From: CBDBCU01 sp965203435
Lineage (GTDB): Bacteria; Chloroflexota; Dehalococcoidia; Lucifugimonadales; UBA3495
Direction: 5' to 3'
Length of the DNA stretch: 64,000 bases
Assembly: GCA_965203435.1 (NCBI GenBank)
Contig: CBDBCU010000001.1
Location: 62,001-126,000 of the forward strand
Under the pieces are notes generated by a model that saw only the letters and a program-made list of their open reading frames with translations, did not search any database and was not told where the DNA came from. Made by a program: the position numbers and the translations under genes. Below, one piece after another: positions 50,347-58,969 of this stretch; the first letter of the stretch is position 1, and the number at the start of each line of letters is the position of its first letter.

Positions 50347-51810
50347 TTGAACCGGGATGAACTAGGGCAACTGACCCTCCACGCCGCCCGGGACGGCTTG
50401 GCCCGGCGGGATTTCAGCGCAGTGGAACTGACCCGTTCCTGCCTCTCCCGCATTGAGCAGGTAGAGAGCCGGGTTAAGGCTTTCATCACCGTTACTGGAG
50501 ACCTGGCCCTAACCCAAGCGGAACAGGCCGACTGCCTCCTGGCGGCCGGGGAGGATCAACCCCTGACCGGCATCCCGATGCAGCTGAAAGACCTGATTTC
50601 CACTCAGGGCATCCCTACCACCTGCGCCTCGCGGATGCTGGAAAACTATATTCCGGTGTATGACGCCACCGTGGCGGCCCGGCTGAAAGAGCAGGGCGCG
50701 GTGCTGCTGGGCAAAGGCAATATGGACGAGTTCGCTATGGGGTCGTCCTGCGAAAACTCGGCCTTTTTTCCGACGCATAACCCCTGGGATTTGGCCCGGG
50801 CCCCCGGCGGCAGCAGCGGCGGCGCGGCGGCCGCCGTAGCTGCCGGGGAAACTATCTTTGCCTTGGGGTCGGATACCGGCGGCAGCATCCGGCAGCCGGC
50901 CTCCCTGTGCGGCGTGGTCGGTTTGAAACCCACCTACGGGCGGGTCAGCCGCTACGGGCTGATTGCCTTTGCCTCCTCTTTAGACCAAATCGGGCCGGTG
51001 GGCCAGGATGTTACCGACTGCGCCCTAATCCTCAACGCCATTGCCGGCTATGACCCCAGAGATTCCACTTCCTTGCCGGCGGCGGCCGCGGATTTTACCG
51101 CCGGGCTGACCGGCCGGTTGGATAACCTGCGCTTGGGTATCCCGGAGGAATACTTTACCGCCGGGATGGATCCGGGTGTCCGGGCGGCGGTACTGCAAGC
51201 CGTTGCCGAATTGGAAAAGTTGGGCGCGGTCGTAGAGCCGGTTTCCCTGCCCACGACCCAGCACGCCCTGGCTTGCTACTACATCATCGCCCCGTCGGAA
51301 TGTTCGGCGAACCTGGCCCGCTATGACGGGGTAAAGTTCGGCTATTCCTATCCGGATGCGGCGGATATGTGGCAGGCTATGGAAATCACCCGGCAGCGCG
51401 GCTTTGGCCCGGAAGTAAAGCGGCGGATAATGCTGGGAACTTATGCCCTTTCCGCCGGCTACTATGATGCCTATTACCTCAAAGCGCAGCAGGTACGGAC
51501 GCTGATTCGGCAGGATTTTGCCCGGGTTTTTGAGCAGGTGGACGCCCTGGTGACGCCCACTTCCCCGGTGGCGGCGTTTCCCCTGGGCGAAAAGATGGCG
51601 GATCCGGTGCAGATGTACCTGATTGATGTTTGCACCCTGCCCATAAACATAGCCGGGCTGCCGGCTATGTCCGTGCCGTGCGGCTTTGCTGACGGCTTGC
51701 CGGTGGGAATGCAGCTAATCGGCCCGCCCCTGTCCGAGGCGCGGTTGCTGGGCTTGGCCTACGCCTACGAGCAGGCTACGGAGTGGCACAAAGCCCGGCC
51801 GGCGCTTTAA
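50347..51810 (+). CDS. gatA: Glutamyl-tRNA(Gln) amidotransferase subunit A
   Basis: GatA (487 residues) releases ammonia from glutamine or asparagine for transamidation of Glu-tRNA(Gln). It is an amidase-signature enzyme with a full Lys-Ser-Ser triad: Lys81 in MQLKDLIS, Ser156 in PGGSSGGAA and Ser180 in SDTGGSIRQPAS. KGNMDEFAMGSSCENSAF is diagnostic of GatA. The start is TTG 50347, 3 bases after gatC. The stop overlaps by 4 bases the 3' end of the convergent antitoxin gene. Confidence 0.96.
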   Translation: MNRDELGQLTLHAARDGLARRDFSAVELTRSCLSRIEQVESRVKAFITVTGDLALTQAEQADCLLAAGEDQPLTGIPMQLKDLISTQGIPTTCASRMLENYIPVYDATVAARLKEQGAVLLGKGNMDEFAMGSSCENSAFFPTHNPWDLARAPGGSSGGAAAAVAAGETIFALGSDTGGSIRQPASLCGVVGLKPTYGRVSRYGLIAFASSLDQIGPVGQDVTDCALILNAIAGYDPRDSTSLPAAAADFTAGLTGRLDNLRLGIPEEYFTAGMDPGVRAAVLQAVAELEKLGAVVEPVSLPTTQHALACYYIIAPSECSANLARYDGVKFGYSYPDAADMWQAMEITRQRGFGPEVKRRIMLGTYALSAGYYDAYYLKAQQVRTLIRQDFARVFEQVDALVTPTSPVAAFPLGEKMADPVQMYLIDVCTLPINIAGLPAMSVPCGFADGLPVGMQLIGPPLSEARLLGLAYAYEQATEWHKARPAL

Positions 51811-52364
51811 GGATTGGCGGCGGTCAGTTCGTTGAGCTTGCGGCCGCTGCGGGGGGTCAGGAAACCCTGCCCGCAGTGCAGGCACACATCCCCGGGAACG
51901 CTTTGGACGACCCGGGACCGGCCCATCTGCCGCACTTCCAGAATAACCGTACCCGGTTCCACGGTGTTGCCGCAGTAATAGCAGCGGTCCACTGGTTCCG
52001 TCGGGATTTTTTCGTCCGCGGTCAAGTCGCCCAGGGTTTTCTCCGCCGCGATGATATGGCGCACCGCAGCGGCCAGCGGCGTCACCGCTTTTTCCAGAGC
52101 GGCACCCGCCTTGCGCTGTTCCACTTCCAGGTCATAGTGGGCTTGCAGGTTAATCCAGAACCGCTCCGTGGTGCAGAAATAGCGGGCCAGGCGCATAGCG
52201 ATATTGGGGGTTATGGCCCGCTGTCCCTTGACGATTCCGTTGATTTGGCGGGCCGAGACGCCCAAGTCTTTAGCCACTCGGCGCCGGCTGATGCCGTAGG
52301 GTTTGATGAATTCCTCCAGGAGAATCTCTCCCGGAGGAATGGGGGGCAGCTTTTCCGTGTCCAT
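51807..52364 (-). CDS. HigA-type antitoxin fused to a YgiT-like zinc finger
   Basis: A 185-residue protein in two parts. Residues 1-105 are a HigA/VapI-type helix-turn-helix: PPGEILLEEFIKPYGISRRRVAKDLGVS, then VKGQRAITPNIAMRLARYF. Residues 125-185 form a YgiT (MqsA-type) zinc finger: CYYCGNTVEPGT and CLHCGQGFLTPRSG. Usually the order is zinc finger first, HTH second, as in MqsA; here it is reversed. AGGAGG precedes ATG 52364. It follows its toxin gene by 10 bases. Confidence 0.88.
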   Translation of the reverse strand: MDTEKLPPIPPGEILLEEFIKPYGISRRRVAKDLGVSARQINGIVKGQRAITPNIAMRLARYFCTTERFWINLQAHYDLEVEQRKAGAALEKAVTPLAAAVRHIIAAEKTLGDLTADEKIPTEPVDRCYYCGNTVEPGTVILEVRQMGRSRVVQSVPGDVCLHCGQGFLTPRSGRKLNELTAANP

Positions 52365-52374
52365 CCGTACCCTC

Positions 52375-52656
52375 CTAATGATAGTCGGTGATTTCGACTT
52401 CGTAGGCGTTTCCCTCCGACCACTCGAAGCAGATCCGCCACTGGTCGTTGATGCGGATGCTGTGCTGCCCGGCTCGGTTCCCGGAAAGCCTTTCCAACCG
52501 GTTGCCCGGCGGATTCCGCAAATCCAGCAACAGCTCAGCTTCGTCCAATTGCAACAATTTCTGCCGCGCGGCGGGCTGGATGTTCGGCGGGAGCCGCCGG
52601 GATCTTTCCCCCTCAAAAACCCGCCGCGTTTCCCCGTCCCGAAAGCCCCGTATCAT
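52375..52656 (-). CDS. HigB-type mRNA interferase toxin
   Basis: A 93-residue RelE/HigB killer-family protein: GFRDGETRRVFEGERSRRLP, LLDLRNPPGNRLERLSGN, and HSIRINDQWRICFEWSEGNAYEVEITDYH, the classical host-inhibition-of-growth ending. It would cleave mRNA on the ribosome when the antitoxin is lost. Toxin-first order with HigA downstream is typical. The ATG at 52656 is preceded by TTAATATATACGCC, a possible -10 very near the start. Confidence 0.92.
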   Translation of the reverse strand: MIRGFRDGETRRVFEGERSRRLPPNIQPAARQKLLQLDEAELLLDLRNPPGNRLERLSGNRAGQHSIRINDQWRICFEWSEGNAYEVEITDYH

Positions 52657-52771
52657 GGCGTATATATTAACGGATGGCGCTGAGTGGCAGCAAGGTTTGC
52701 CGCCGCCCTTTCCCGATCCCTTATTCGGCGCTAAAATCGGGACAAACTAAGGCAGCAGCAGGAGGGACAGA

Positions 52772-54157
52772 ATGCAGCGCAGCAAAGTCCGGGACATCCT
52801 GAATCGTGCGGCGGCCGGCGGTGAAGTGCTGGTACAAGGCTGGGTCAAAACCCGCCGCTCCTCCGGGGCCGTTTCCTTTATCCAAATCAGCGACGGCTCT
52901 ACCCTGAAAGACCTGCAAATCGTGGTGGAGCAGTCCGCGCCGCATTATGCCCTGGTGGAGTCCCTGAACACCGGTTGCAGCGTCAGCGTAGTGGGGGAAC
53001 TGGTCGAATCCCGGGGGCGGGGGCAGAAGTATGAAATCCGGGCTCAGGAGGTGCAGCTGCTGGGGCCGGCCGACCCGGAGGAGTATCCCCTGCAAAAGAA
53101 ACGGCATACCTTGGAGTTTCTGCGGGAAATTGCCCACCTGCGCCCGCGCACCAACACTTTCGGGGCTATGGCCCGCATCCGCAGCGCTATGGCCTATGCC
53201 ATTCACCGCTTCTTTCAGGAACGGGGCTTTCAGTATATTCAGACGCCGATGATAACCGCCAGCGATGCCGAGGGCGCCGGGTCTATGTTCCGGGTTACTA
53301 CGATGGACCTGGATAACCCGCCGCGCCGGGCCGGGGCCGTGGATACGGCCGCCGATTTCTTTGGCCGCCCCACTTATCTGACCGTCAGCGGCCAGTTGGA
53401 AGCGGAAATTTTTGCCTTGGCCCTGTCCGATGTTTATACCTTTGGCCCCACCTTTCGGGCCGAAAACTCCAACACTTCCCGCCATCTGGCCGAGTTCTGG
53501 ATGGTGGAGCCGGAAGTGGCTTTTTGCGACTTGGACGGGTTGGCGGAATTGGCCGAGGATTTTCTCAAAGCCCTTTTTGCTTACACTATGGAAAACTGCG
53601 CCGAGGATTTGGCCTTTTTCAACCAGTGGTACGACAAAGCGGCCGTTGCTACCCTGGAGGGCATTGTCAATTCCCGTTTTGAGCGGTTGACCTATACCGA
53701 GGCGGTGCAACTGCTGCAAAGTTCCGGGGAAACCTTTGAGTTTCCGGTGCAGTGGGGCCGGGATTTGCAGTCGGAACACGAGCGTTACCTGACCGAAAAA
53801 CGGATTGGCCGGCCGGTGGTCGTTACCGATTACCCCAAGGACATCAAGGCGTTCTATATGCGGCTGAATGATGACGGGCAAACGGTGCGGGCGTTGGATG
53901 TGCTGGTGCCGCGCCTGGGGGAAATTATCGGCGGCAGCCAGCGGGAGGAACGGGAAAGCGTCTTGCGGGAGCGGATGACCCAGAGCGGACTGGATCCGGC
54001 CAACTATTGGTGGTATCTGGAATTGCGCCGCTATGGCACCGTTCCCCACGCCGGCTTTGGCCTGGGTTTTGAGCGGACGGTGCAATTCGTTACCGGAATG
54101 CAGAACATTCGGGATGTGATTGCCTTTCCGCGGACGCCGCGGAATGTGGAGTTTTAG
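52772..54157 (+). CDS. asnS: Asparaginyl-tRNA synthetase
   Basis: A 461-residue class IIb synthetase. It begins with an OB-fold anticodon domain (VQGWVKTRRSSGAVSFIQISDG) and then the catalytic core: motif 2 TFRAENSNTSRHLAEFWMVEPE and motif 3 GFGLGFERTVQFVTG. NIRDVIAFPRTPR is the usual AsnRS ending. The core asparagine-specific features (no Asp-RS insertion domain; AENSNT) support AsnRS over AspRS. AGGAGGG lies 6-8 bases upstream, and TAAAAT (52732) is a possible -10. Its 3' end overlaps the convergent minus-strand gene by 4 bases. Confidence 0.96.
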   Translation: MQRSKVRDILNRAAAGGEVLVQGWVKTRRSSGAVSFIQISDGSTLKDLQIVVEQSAPHYALVESLNTGCSVSVVGELVESRGRGQKYEIRAQEVQLLGPADPEEYPLQKKRHTLEFLREIAHLRPRTNTFGAMARIRSAMAYAIHRFFQERGFQYIQTPMITASDAEGAGSMFRVTTMDLDNPPRRAGAVDTAADFFGRPTYLTVSGQLEAEIFALALSDVYTFGPTFRAENSNTSRHLAEFWMVEPEVAFCDLDGLAELAEDFLKALFAYTMENCAEDLAFFNQWYDKAAVATLEGIVNSRFERLTYTEAVQLLQSSGETFEFPVQWGRDLQSEHERYLTEKRIGRPVVVTDYPKDIKAFYMRLNDDGQTVRALDVLVPRLGEIIGGSQREERESVLRERMTQSGLDPANYWWYLELRRYGTVPHAGFGLGFERTVQFVTGMQNIRDVIAFPRTPRNVEF

Positions 54158-54735
54158 GCGGCGGGACTTGCTTCGGTCAGCAGGGTTTCCCGCACTGCCG
54201 CCCAACCCTCAGCCATAGGCCGCTCCGGAAAGGCCGCCGTTTCCGCCGCCCGCAGCACCGGCACCACCACCAGGGACGGGCCGGCCGCCGCCATCACCTC
54301 CTCCAGCCCAATCAGCAGTTCCTCCAGGTTGTCGAAGCGGTAGGTGTGCCGGTAGCCGGCCCCCCGGGCCATCTCCCGGAAGTTCACATTGTCCAATCCC
54401 TTGACCGGGATCCCGTCGGTCGAGGAATAAGTCACATCCTCAAAGACGAAATGCGCCAGGTTTTCCGGTTGGGCCTCGCCGATCGTTGCCAGGGATCCCA
54501 GGTCGGTGCGGAGAGTGGCGTCGCAGTCCAGGGCCAGCACTTTGCGCTCCGGCTGGGCCAAGGCCAAGCCCAAAGCCACCGCCGGCGCCCGATCCATACA
54601 ATCGGTCAAATCCACATCCCACTCCCGCCGCTGGGATACCGTATGCCAGTCCCGCAAGGCCGCCGAAGTGGACACGACCAGGGCATTTCCCCGGTGGTAG
54701 TTAATCGCCTTTGCCGCTTCCCCTGCCGGTATCAT
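54154..54735 (-). CDS. Degenerate ComE-like (TPP-enzyme beta) paralogue
   Basis: A 193-residue homologue of sulfopyruvate decarboxylase beta subunits and of the gene at 55113. The overall frame (ALGLALAQPERKVLALD...MAAAGPSLVVVPV) matches, but the TPP-Mg motif is broken: GDG is DCD (LDCDATLRTDLG) and the closing NN is ED (HFVFEDVTY). It therefore probably cannot bind TPP normally and may be a regulatory or structural subunit. GGAGGA precedes ATG 54735. Last gene of the operon; the two neighbouring genes overlap it or lie just upstream. Confidence 0.78.
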   Translation of the reverse strand: MIPAGEAAKAINYHRGNALVVSTSAALRDWHTVSQRREWDVDLTDCMDRAPAVALGLALAQPERKVLALDCDATLRTDLGSLATIGEAQPENLAHFVFEDVTYSSTDGIPVKGLDNVNFREMARGAGYRHTYRFDNLEELLIGLEEVMAAAGPSLVVVPVLRAAETAAFPERPMAEGWAAVRETLLTEASPAA

Positions 54736-54970
54736 CCGAACTATCCTCCATCCCGTTATCCCGCCCGTTATCCCGTTCCGCCGCCGAGTGAGCCGCAATG
54801 CGCCGGGTGGTTGCCATCAGATACAGCCCGCCCAAAATCAGGGCCGAGCCGGCCGCCACGCCCAAGGCCAGCAGCAACCGATTGTCAAAGCCCAGGGCTT
54901 GGTACAGCACCCAGAAACCCAGCACAAAGACGGCCAGGCTGACAATCCGCCCCAGCAAACTGCGGCCCAT
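54701..54970 (-). CDS. Small two-helix membrane protein
   Basis: I do not recognise this 89-residue protein. It has two transmembrane helices (IVSLAVFVLGFWVLYQALG and LLALGVAAGSALILGGLYLM) with a short turn, then an acidic/polar cytosolic tail (NGMEDSSDDTGRGSG). It lies in the TPP-enzyme operon and overlaps the start of the degenerate paralogue by 35 bases. ATG 54970 lacks a strong ribosome site; TTG 54982 is an alternative. Possibly a scaffold or transporter accessory. Confidence 0.6.
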   Translation of the reverse strand: MGRSLLGRIVSLAVFVLGFWVLYQALGFDNRLLLALGVAAGSALILGGLYLMATTRRIAAHSAAERDNGRDNGMEDSSDDTGRGSGKGD

Positions 54971-55112
54971 ATCTTTCAGCAATCCGCGCCCCCTTTGCAC
55001 AGGGAAACGCAACGGCCCGGAGTTTCGCAGACTTGCTGCGTACTGCGCTGCCGCTGCGTTTCGGCGCTGACTTGACCCGGTCGGGCAACAGCCGGGCCGG
55101 GAAAACTTTAAC

Positions 55113-55709
55113 CTAATCGGAACCGACGCCCAGGGCCGCCGGCACTTCCGCAAAGGCCATTTTGACGGTGCGCGGCGAGCGGGGGCGGAACTGCACCGGC
55201 GTGTTCTCAATCTGCGGCTCCACCGCCAGATGAATAAAAACCGGCCCGGCGGCGCTCAGGGCCTCGTCAATGCCGTTGGCAAAATCCTCCAGGTTGTCGA
55301 AGGAAAAGACCGCCGCATAGCCGGCCGCCTTGGCCATCCCTTCCCAGTCGGAGCCGTCGCTGCCGGGAATGGGCTGCCCGCCGGTTACGGCATAGACCCC
55401 GTTGTTAAACAGGAAATGGTAAAAGTTGGTGGGCGCCTTGTTGGCCGAGGTGACCATGGCCCCCAGGTTCATCAGCAGGCTGCCGTCCCCGTCCAGCACA
55501 AAGACCTTGCGGTCGGGCTGGGCCAGGGCAATGCCCAAGCCCAGATTGGCCGCCTTGCCCATCGCCCCGGACAGGGGCAAATCCAGGCTCTGATTGGTGG
55601 TAACGGTGGGCAGGCCAAAGCCCACATTGTTGGCGTTCATGGTCGGCACGATAACCGAGTCGGCCCGCTTGCTGTCGATGAGCCGCACGGCGTCGGTGTT
55701 GTTAATCAT
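55113..55709 (-). CDS. TPP-dependent decarboxylase beta subunit (ComE/phosphonopyruvate-type)
   Basis: A 198-residue protein with an intact TPP motif, GDGSLLMNLG...FLFNNG, spacing as in sulfopyruvate (ComE) and phosphonopyruvate decarboxylase beta subunits. It starts 34 bases after the alpha subunit stop. With the alpha gene it would decarboxylate sulfopyruvate, phosphonopyruvate or a related 2-oxo acid; the substrate cannot be told from sequence. In sulfonate-degrading marine bacteria such pairs are common. Confidence 0.85.
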   Translation of the reverse strand: MINNTDAVRLIDSKRADSVIVPTMNANNVGFGLPTVTTNQSLDLPLSGAMGKAANLGLGIALAQPDRKVFVLDGDGSLLMNLGAMVTSANKAPTNFYHFLFNNGVYAVTGGQPIPGSDGSDWEGMAKAAGYAAVFSFDNLEDFANGIDEALSAAGPVFIHLAVEPQIENTPVQFRPRSPRTVKMAFAEVPAALGVGSD

Positions 55710-55742
55710 AATCTCCCTCTCTGCTGGCTACGCCGGGGCGGG

Positions 55743-56249
55743 CTAGACGCCGAACTCGGTGCCGACCAGGACGCCGACCGGCTGCTGCGTGCGCTCGGCT
55801 TCCGCAATGGCGATGCTGATGCGGTCAGCGTCATCGTCGGTCTCAATCAGGTAGTAGTTGATGCCCCAGGTGTGGAGGATATGCTCAATGAACCGGGCCG
55901 CCGAGTCAGTGGTGACGCCGCGGCGGGTCCAACCCCGGTAGCCAATCAGCATTACCAGCGGCTGGTTGATGTCCAGCCCCAGGCCCCGAATGGAATCCCC
56001 GGACTCGAAAATGCCGGTGTTCTGAATCAGGACGATGGGCTTCTTGCCGCCCACCCACAGGCCGGCGGCGATGGCCATGGTTTCCCCCTCCCGGCACACC
56101 GGCACCAGGTCCAGGGAATCCTCAGCCATCAGCAGTTGATACATAAAGTTGGTCTCGCTGTCCGGCAGCCAAACCACATGGGTGATGGCGTTCTTTTTCA
56201 GCTCGGCCACAATAGCCGGGGGATGCAGTACCGCTTCGTGAGTCGTCAT
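55743..56249 (-). CDS. TPP-dependent decarboxylase alpha subunit (ComD-like)
   Basis: A 168-residue TPP-enzyme N-terminal (pyrimidine-binding) domain with the conserved Glu in CREGETMAIAAGLWVGG. KKPIVLIQNTGIFESGDSIRGLG matches ComD/phosphonopyruvate decarboxylase alpha. It is first of a four-gene operon (alpha, beta, small membrane protein, degenerate beta). A consensus-like promoter lies upstream, partly inside the preceding methyltransferase gene. Confidence 0.87.
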   Translation of the reverse strand: MTTHEAVLHPPAIVAELKKNAITHVVWLPDSETNFMYQLLMAEDSLDLVPVCREGETMAIAAGLWVGGKKPIVLIQNTGIFESGDSIRGLGLDINQPLVMLIGYRGWTRRGVTTDSAARFIEHILHTWGINYYLIETDDDADRISIAIAEAERTQQPVGVLVGTEFGV

Positions 56250-56292
56250 AGCGTCTCCTTAGGGGCAGATTTGGCGGGTTCCGGTTGCCCCC

Positions 56293-56321
56293 ATTATAGT
56301 TGGGCCGTTAAGGTTGGTCAA
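56293..56321 (-). promoter_or_regulatory. Promoter of the TPP-decarboxylase operon
   Basis: On the minus strand, TTGACC (56316-56321), a 17-bp spacer and TATAAT (56293-56298) followed by GGGGG. The -35 lies within the last codons of the DNA methyltransferase gene. Confidence 0.75.
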
Positions 56322-57192
56322 GGATAGGCAAGGGCAGGGAATCGGAGGGCTCGGTTGCCGGCTCCGCCCGGCCCGGGCGATGCCTACCGGTGGGCATACC
56401 CCGCTCTTTCCGTTCTTGGAAAGTCGTCCCGACCCGGTGCAATTCCAGTTCTTTCCGCAGCTGCGGCAGTTCGGCTTGGGCATTATCCAAGCGCTGCCGG
56501 GCATATTCCAGATAATGCTGACTTTGGTCGATGCCCAGGTAATGGTGGCCCAGCAGCTTGGCCGCCACGGCGGTGGTGCCGCTGCCCACATAAGGATCCA
56601 AGACCAGCCCCGGCGGCTCCATCCCCAGGATAGCGATGATGGCCCGGGCCGGCAGCCACAGGGGAAAGGGCGCGGGATGGCCGTTCCGACTCTCCGGTAC
56701 GCCCCGCCAGATCGAGGTCAGTTTAGCGTCGCCGGAGGCCAGTTCCCGGCCTACCCGCCGGCCGTTGACCGGCTTGTAAAGCCAATAGATGCGCTCGTCC
56801 ACCTGCCAGAACCGCCAGCCCCGAATGTTGGCGGCGATGACCCGATCCCAGATGATTTCCTGCCGCACCGTCCACTTGGTTTGCCGCAGCCAATCCATCG
56901 GATGGTACATCCGGCCCTGTTCCCAGCGGGTTTTGTGATTGTAGAAAAAGGAGCCGCCCGGCGCCGTTACCCGATAAACCTGGTTCAGGACTGCCACCTG
57001 TTCCCGCTGGTAGTCGGCTTCCGGCACGGCGTCGGTGTATTCGTCATACACCACATTTTTGACCAGCCAGCCCTTATGCTTCTCCTGCTTGTTGTAAGGC
57101 GGCGAGGTAACGCCGACCTGGACCATTTCGGCGTCCAGCCGTTGCAACTCGGCCAGGGTATCGCCCCGGATAAGGCGGTCAATTGCGGTCAC
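56308..57192 (-). CDS. DNA N4/N6 methyltransferase (beta-class, M.MboII-like)
   Basis: A 294-residue site-specific methylase. The order of motifs is TSPPYN (residues 29-34) before the SAM motif DPYVGSGTTAVAAKLLG (about 211-227), which defines beta-class amino-methyltransferases such as M.HinfI and M.MboII. GFYNHKTR/GSFFYNHK and RRVGRELASGDAK match bacterial and phage members. No restriction endonuclease gene adjoins, so it is an orphan methylase or a regulatory one. Recognition sequence unknown. Confidence 0.88.
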   Translation of the reverse strand: MTAIDRLIRGDTLAELQRLDAEMVQVGVTSPPYNKQEKHKGWLVKNVVYDEYTDAVPEADYQREQVAVLNQVYRVTAPGGSFFYNHKTRWEQGRMYHPMDWLRQTKWTVRQEIIWDRVIAANIRGWRFWQVDERIYWLYKPVNGRRVGRELASGDAKLTSIWRGVPESRNGHPAPFPLWLPARAIIAILGMEPPGLVLDPYVGSGTTAVAAKLLGHHYLGIDQSQHYLEYARQRLDNAQAELPQLRKELELHRVGTTFQERKERGMPTGRHRPGRAEPATEPSDSLPLPILDQP

Positions 57193-57295
57193 AAGAGGAC
57201 TCCGGATTGCCGGGGGTAGCGGATTTGCAGTCGTGGCAATCGGCGGCCGGCAAGTCGATCGGCATTGCGATTTTGCGGCCTAGCGCAACCGCCCG

Positions 57296-58054
57296 CTAAT
57301 CCCCGGCCGGGCGCACCAGAATTTGCTGGGCTACATTAAAGCCGATGGAAACCCGGTTGACCGGCGTGGCTACGGTCATTACTCCCAGATAGGGAGTGGC
57401 TTCGACCACGCTGACCGCCCGCTCCGGGATTATTTCGGCGTCGGCCAGAAAACGGAGCAGGTTGGAATCATCCTCCGGAATCCGCTCGACCAGATAGGGC
57501 TGTTCCGGGATAGCCCGATCCAGAGGGATGCAGTCCGGCGGCAGCGGAGGTGCGTTGCTTCCCGGAATGGGCCGGCCGTAGGGCGATTTGCGGGGATGGC
57601 CCAACTTTTCGGTCAGCTTGGCCTCGAGGTCGCCGGAAATGCCGTGTTCCAGGCGATGCGCCTCAATATGGGCGCAGTGCAAATCCATTTCCAGCAGTCC
57701 CACCACCAGGCACTCAGCCAAGCGATGCCGCCGGGCAATGTCCTCGCCGCCCTCCAGCCCCTTTTTCGTCAGGCGGATACGCTTGTCCGCGCCCAGGTCG
57801 ACCAGCCCCTGCTTCTGCATCCGGCGGGTCATTCCGGCTACCGACGGCACTGAGGAGCCCAGCCCTTCGGTAGGCGGCAGCTGCTTGATGGCTTCGGTCA
57901 ACCCGGTAACCGTGGGCGTAACGGAATCCTCCCACAGCCGATAAAGGCAGAGGAGATAGTTTTCGGTTACTGCCGAAAACCGTTCCATTCCCTCGCCGTC
58001 ATCGCCGGCTTTGCCTTGGGGGGCGCGGGGAGTCGTCCGACCGCTTCTGGTCAT
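57296..58054 (-). CDS. DtxR/MntR-family metal-dependent repressor
   Basis: A 252-residue iron- or manganese-dependent regulator. The N-terminal winged helix (ENYLLCLYRLWEDSVTPTVTGL through VAGMTRRMQKQGLV) is followed by a dimerisation domain with metal residues (CLVVGLLEMDLHCAHIEAHRLEHGIS; Cys/His/Glu ligands) and a C-terminal FeoA/SH3-like domain. Length fits IdeR-type proteins. The iron ABC transporter at 59.5-64 kb is the obvious local target. ATG 58054 is used; an in-frame ATG about 65 codons in would lose part of the DNA-binding domain. Confidence 0.88.
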   Translation of the reverse strand: MTRSGRTTPRAPQGKAGDDGEGMERFSAVTENYLLCLYRLWEDSVTPTVTGLTEAIKQLPPTEGLGSSVPSVAGMTRRMQKQGLVDLGADKRIRLTKKGLEGGEDIARRHRLAECLVVGLLEMDLHCAHIEAHRLEHGISGDLEAKLTEKLGHPRKSPYGRPIPGSNAPPLPPDCIPLDRAIPEQPYLVERIPEDDSNLLRFLADAEIIPERAVSVVEATPYLGVMTVATPVNRVSIGFNVAQQILVRPAGD

Positions 58055-58096
58055 AACCTGCCCTCGTGGGATTTGATTCCAGGGGATTGCGGTCAA

Positions 58097-58102
58097 ATTA
58101 TA
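58097..58102 (-). promoter_or_regulatory. -10 box of the DtxR-type gene
   Basis: The minus strand reads TTGTATAATTTG, with TATAAT about 45 bases before the ATG. Confidence 0.5.
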
Positions 58103-58260
58103 CAACGGCGGCCAGGTTTTGGGTAGGGCGGAAAGAAACAACATACGGCAACACTGAATCCCGGCTAGGGAAACGGCAAAGCAATGGGCGGGTCGGCCGA
58201 CCCGCCCGGGTATGGGATAGCCTAATGGCCGCCGAACCGGCGGCGATGCTGGCGCAGGGT

Positions 58261-58623
58261 TCAATCGTCCATTACCACCGGGATGCCGGCGGCTTCGGCT
58301 TTAGCCGCCGCTTCCGGGTTTATCACCCCGTCCTGCATCCAGATATATTTGACTCCCACGGCGATGGCTTCGTCCACCACCGGCCCTACCAGTTCCGAGC
58401 GGCGGAAAATGTCCACCATATCGATGGATACCGGCGCCGATTTCAGGTCGGGATAGCTTGGCTCGCCCAGGGTTTCCCCAATCATCGGGTTCACCGGAAT
58501 AATGCGATAGCCCTGGGCTTGCAGATAGCGGGAAACCCGGTGGCTGTCCCGCGCCGGGTTGTCGGACAAGCCCACCACGGCGATGGTTTTGCTGTTCCGC
58601 AGTTGCTCCTCTACCAAATCCAT
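58261..58623 (-). CDS. CoA-binding domain protein (YccU-like)
   Basis: A 120-residue Rossmann-like CoA-binding protein: TIAVVGLSDNPARDSHRVSRYL, YRIIPVNPMIGETLGEPSYP, DMVDIFRRSELVGPVVDEAI and KYIWMQDGVINPEAAAKAEAAG are the family signatures in order. AAGGAGG precedes ATG 58623 by 6 bases. Such small proteins are thought to bind CoA or acyl-CoA; function is not established. It is alone between a regulator and a glyoxalase gene. Confidence 0.93.
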   Translation of the reverse strand: MDLVEEQLRNSKTIAVVGLSDNPARDSHRVSRYLQAQGYRIIPVNPMIGETLGEPSYPDLKSAPVSIDMVDIFRRSELVGPVVDEAIAVGVKYIWMQDGVINPEAAAKAEAAGIPVVMDD

Positions 58624-58932
58624 ACGTCCCTCCTTGCCCGCCGGATTAGCCGGCAACCGGGTTCTGCCCCCAGCCGGCCCGCCCTATTGTGGCACATCCC
58701 CCTCCGCCGCGCCACCGGCAATAACGGCAAATTGCCTTTTATTGCAGTTTATTCATCCGGCAACATATTCGGAATTGCCCGGCAATCAGTCGGAATTGCC
58801 CGGCAACCGGTTCGGGATAGCCTTGCAACCGGTTCGGGGTGACCCTTCAACAAGTTCCGGGTGAGCGGTCTGATTTACATAACAGAACGGCATTATTCCC
58901 GCCGCGCCCTGTAAAAACGGCGTTGCGGGCAT

Positions 58933-58938
58933 TATAAT
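58933..58938 (+). promoter_or_regulatory. -10 box of the VOC-family gene
   Basis: CATTATAATCAT lies 31 bases before the ATG; AAAGGAGG sits between them. Confidence 0.5.
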
Positions 58939-58969
58939 CATTGCCAACCTCATATAAAGGAGGAAACTT

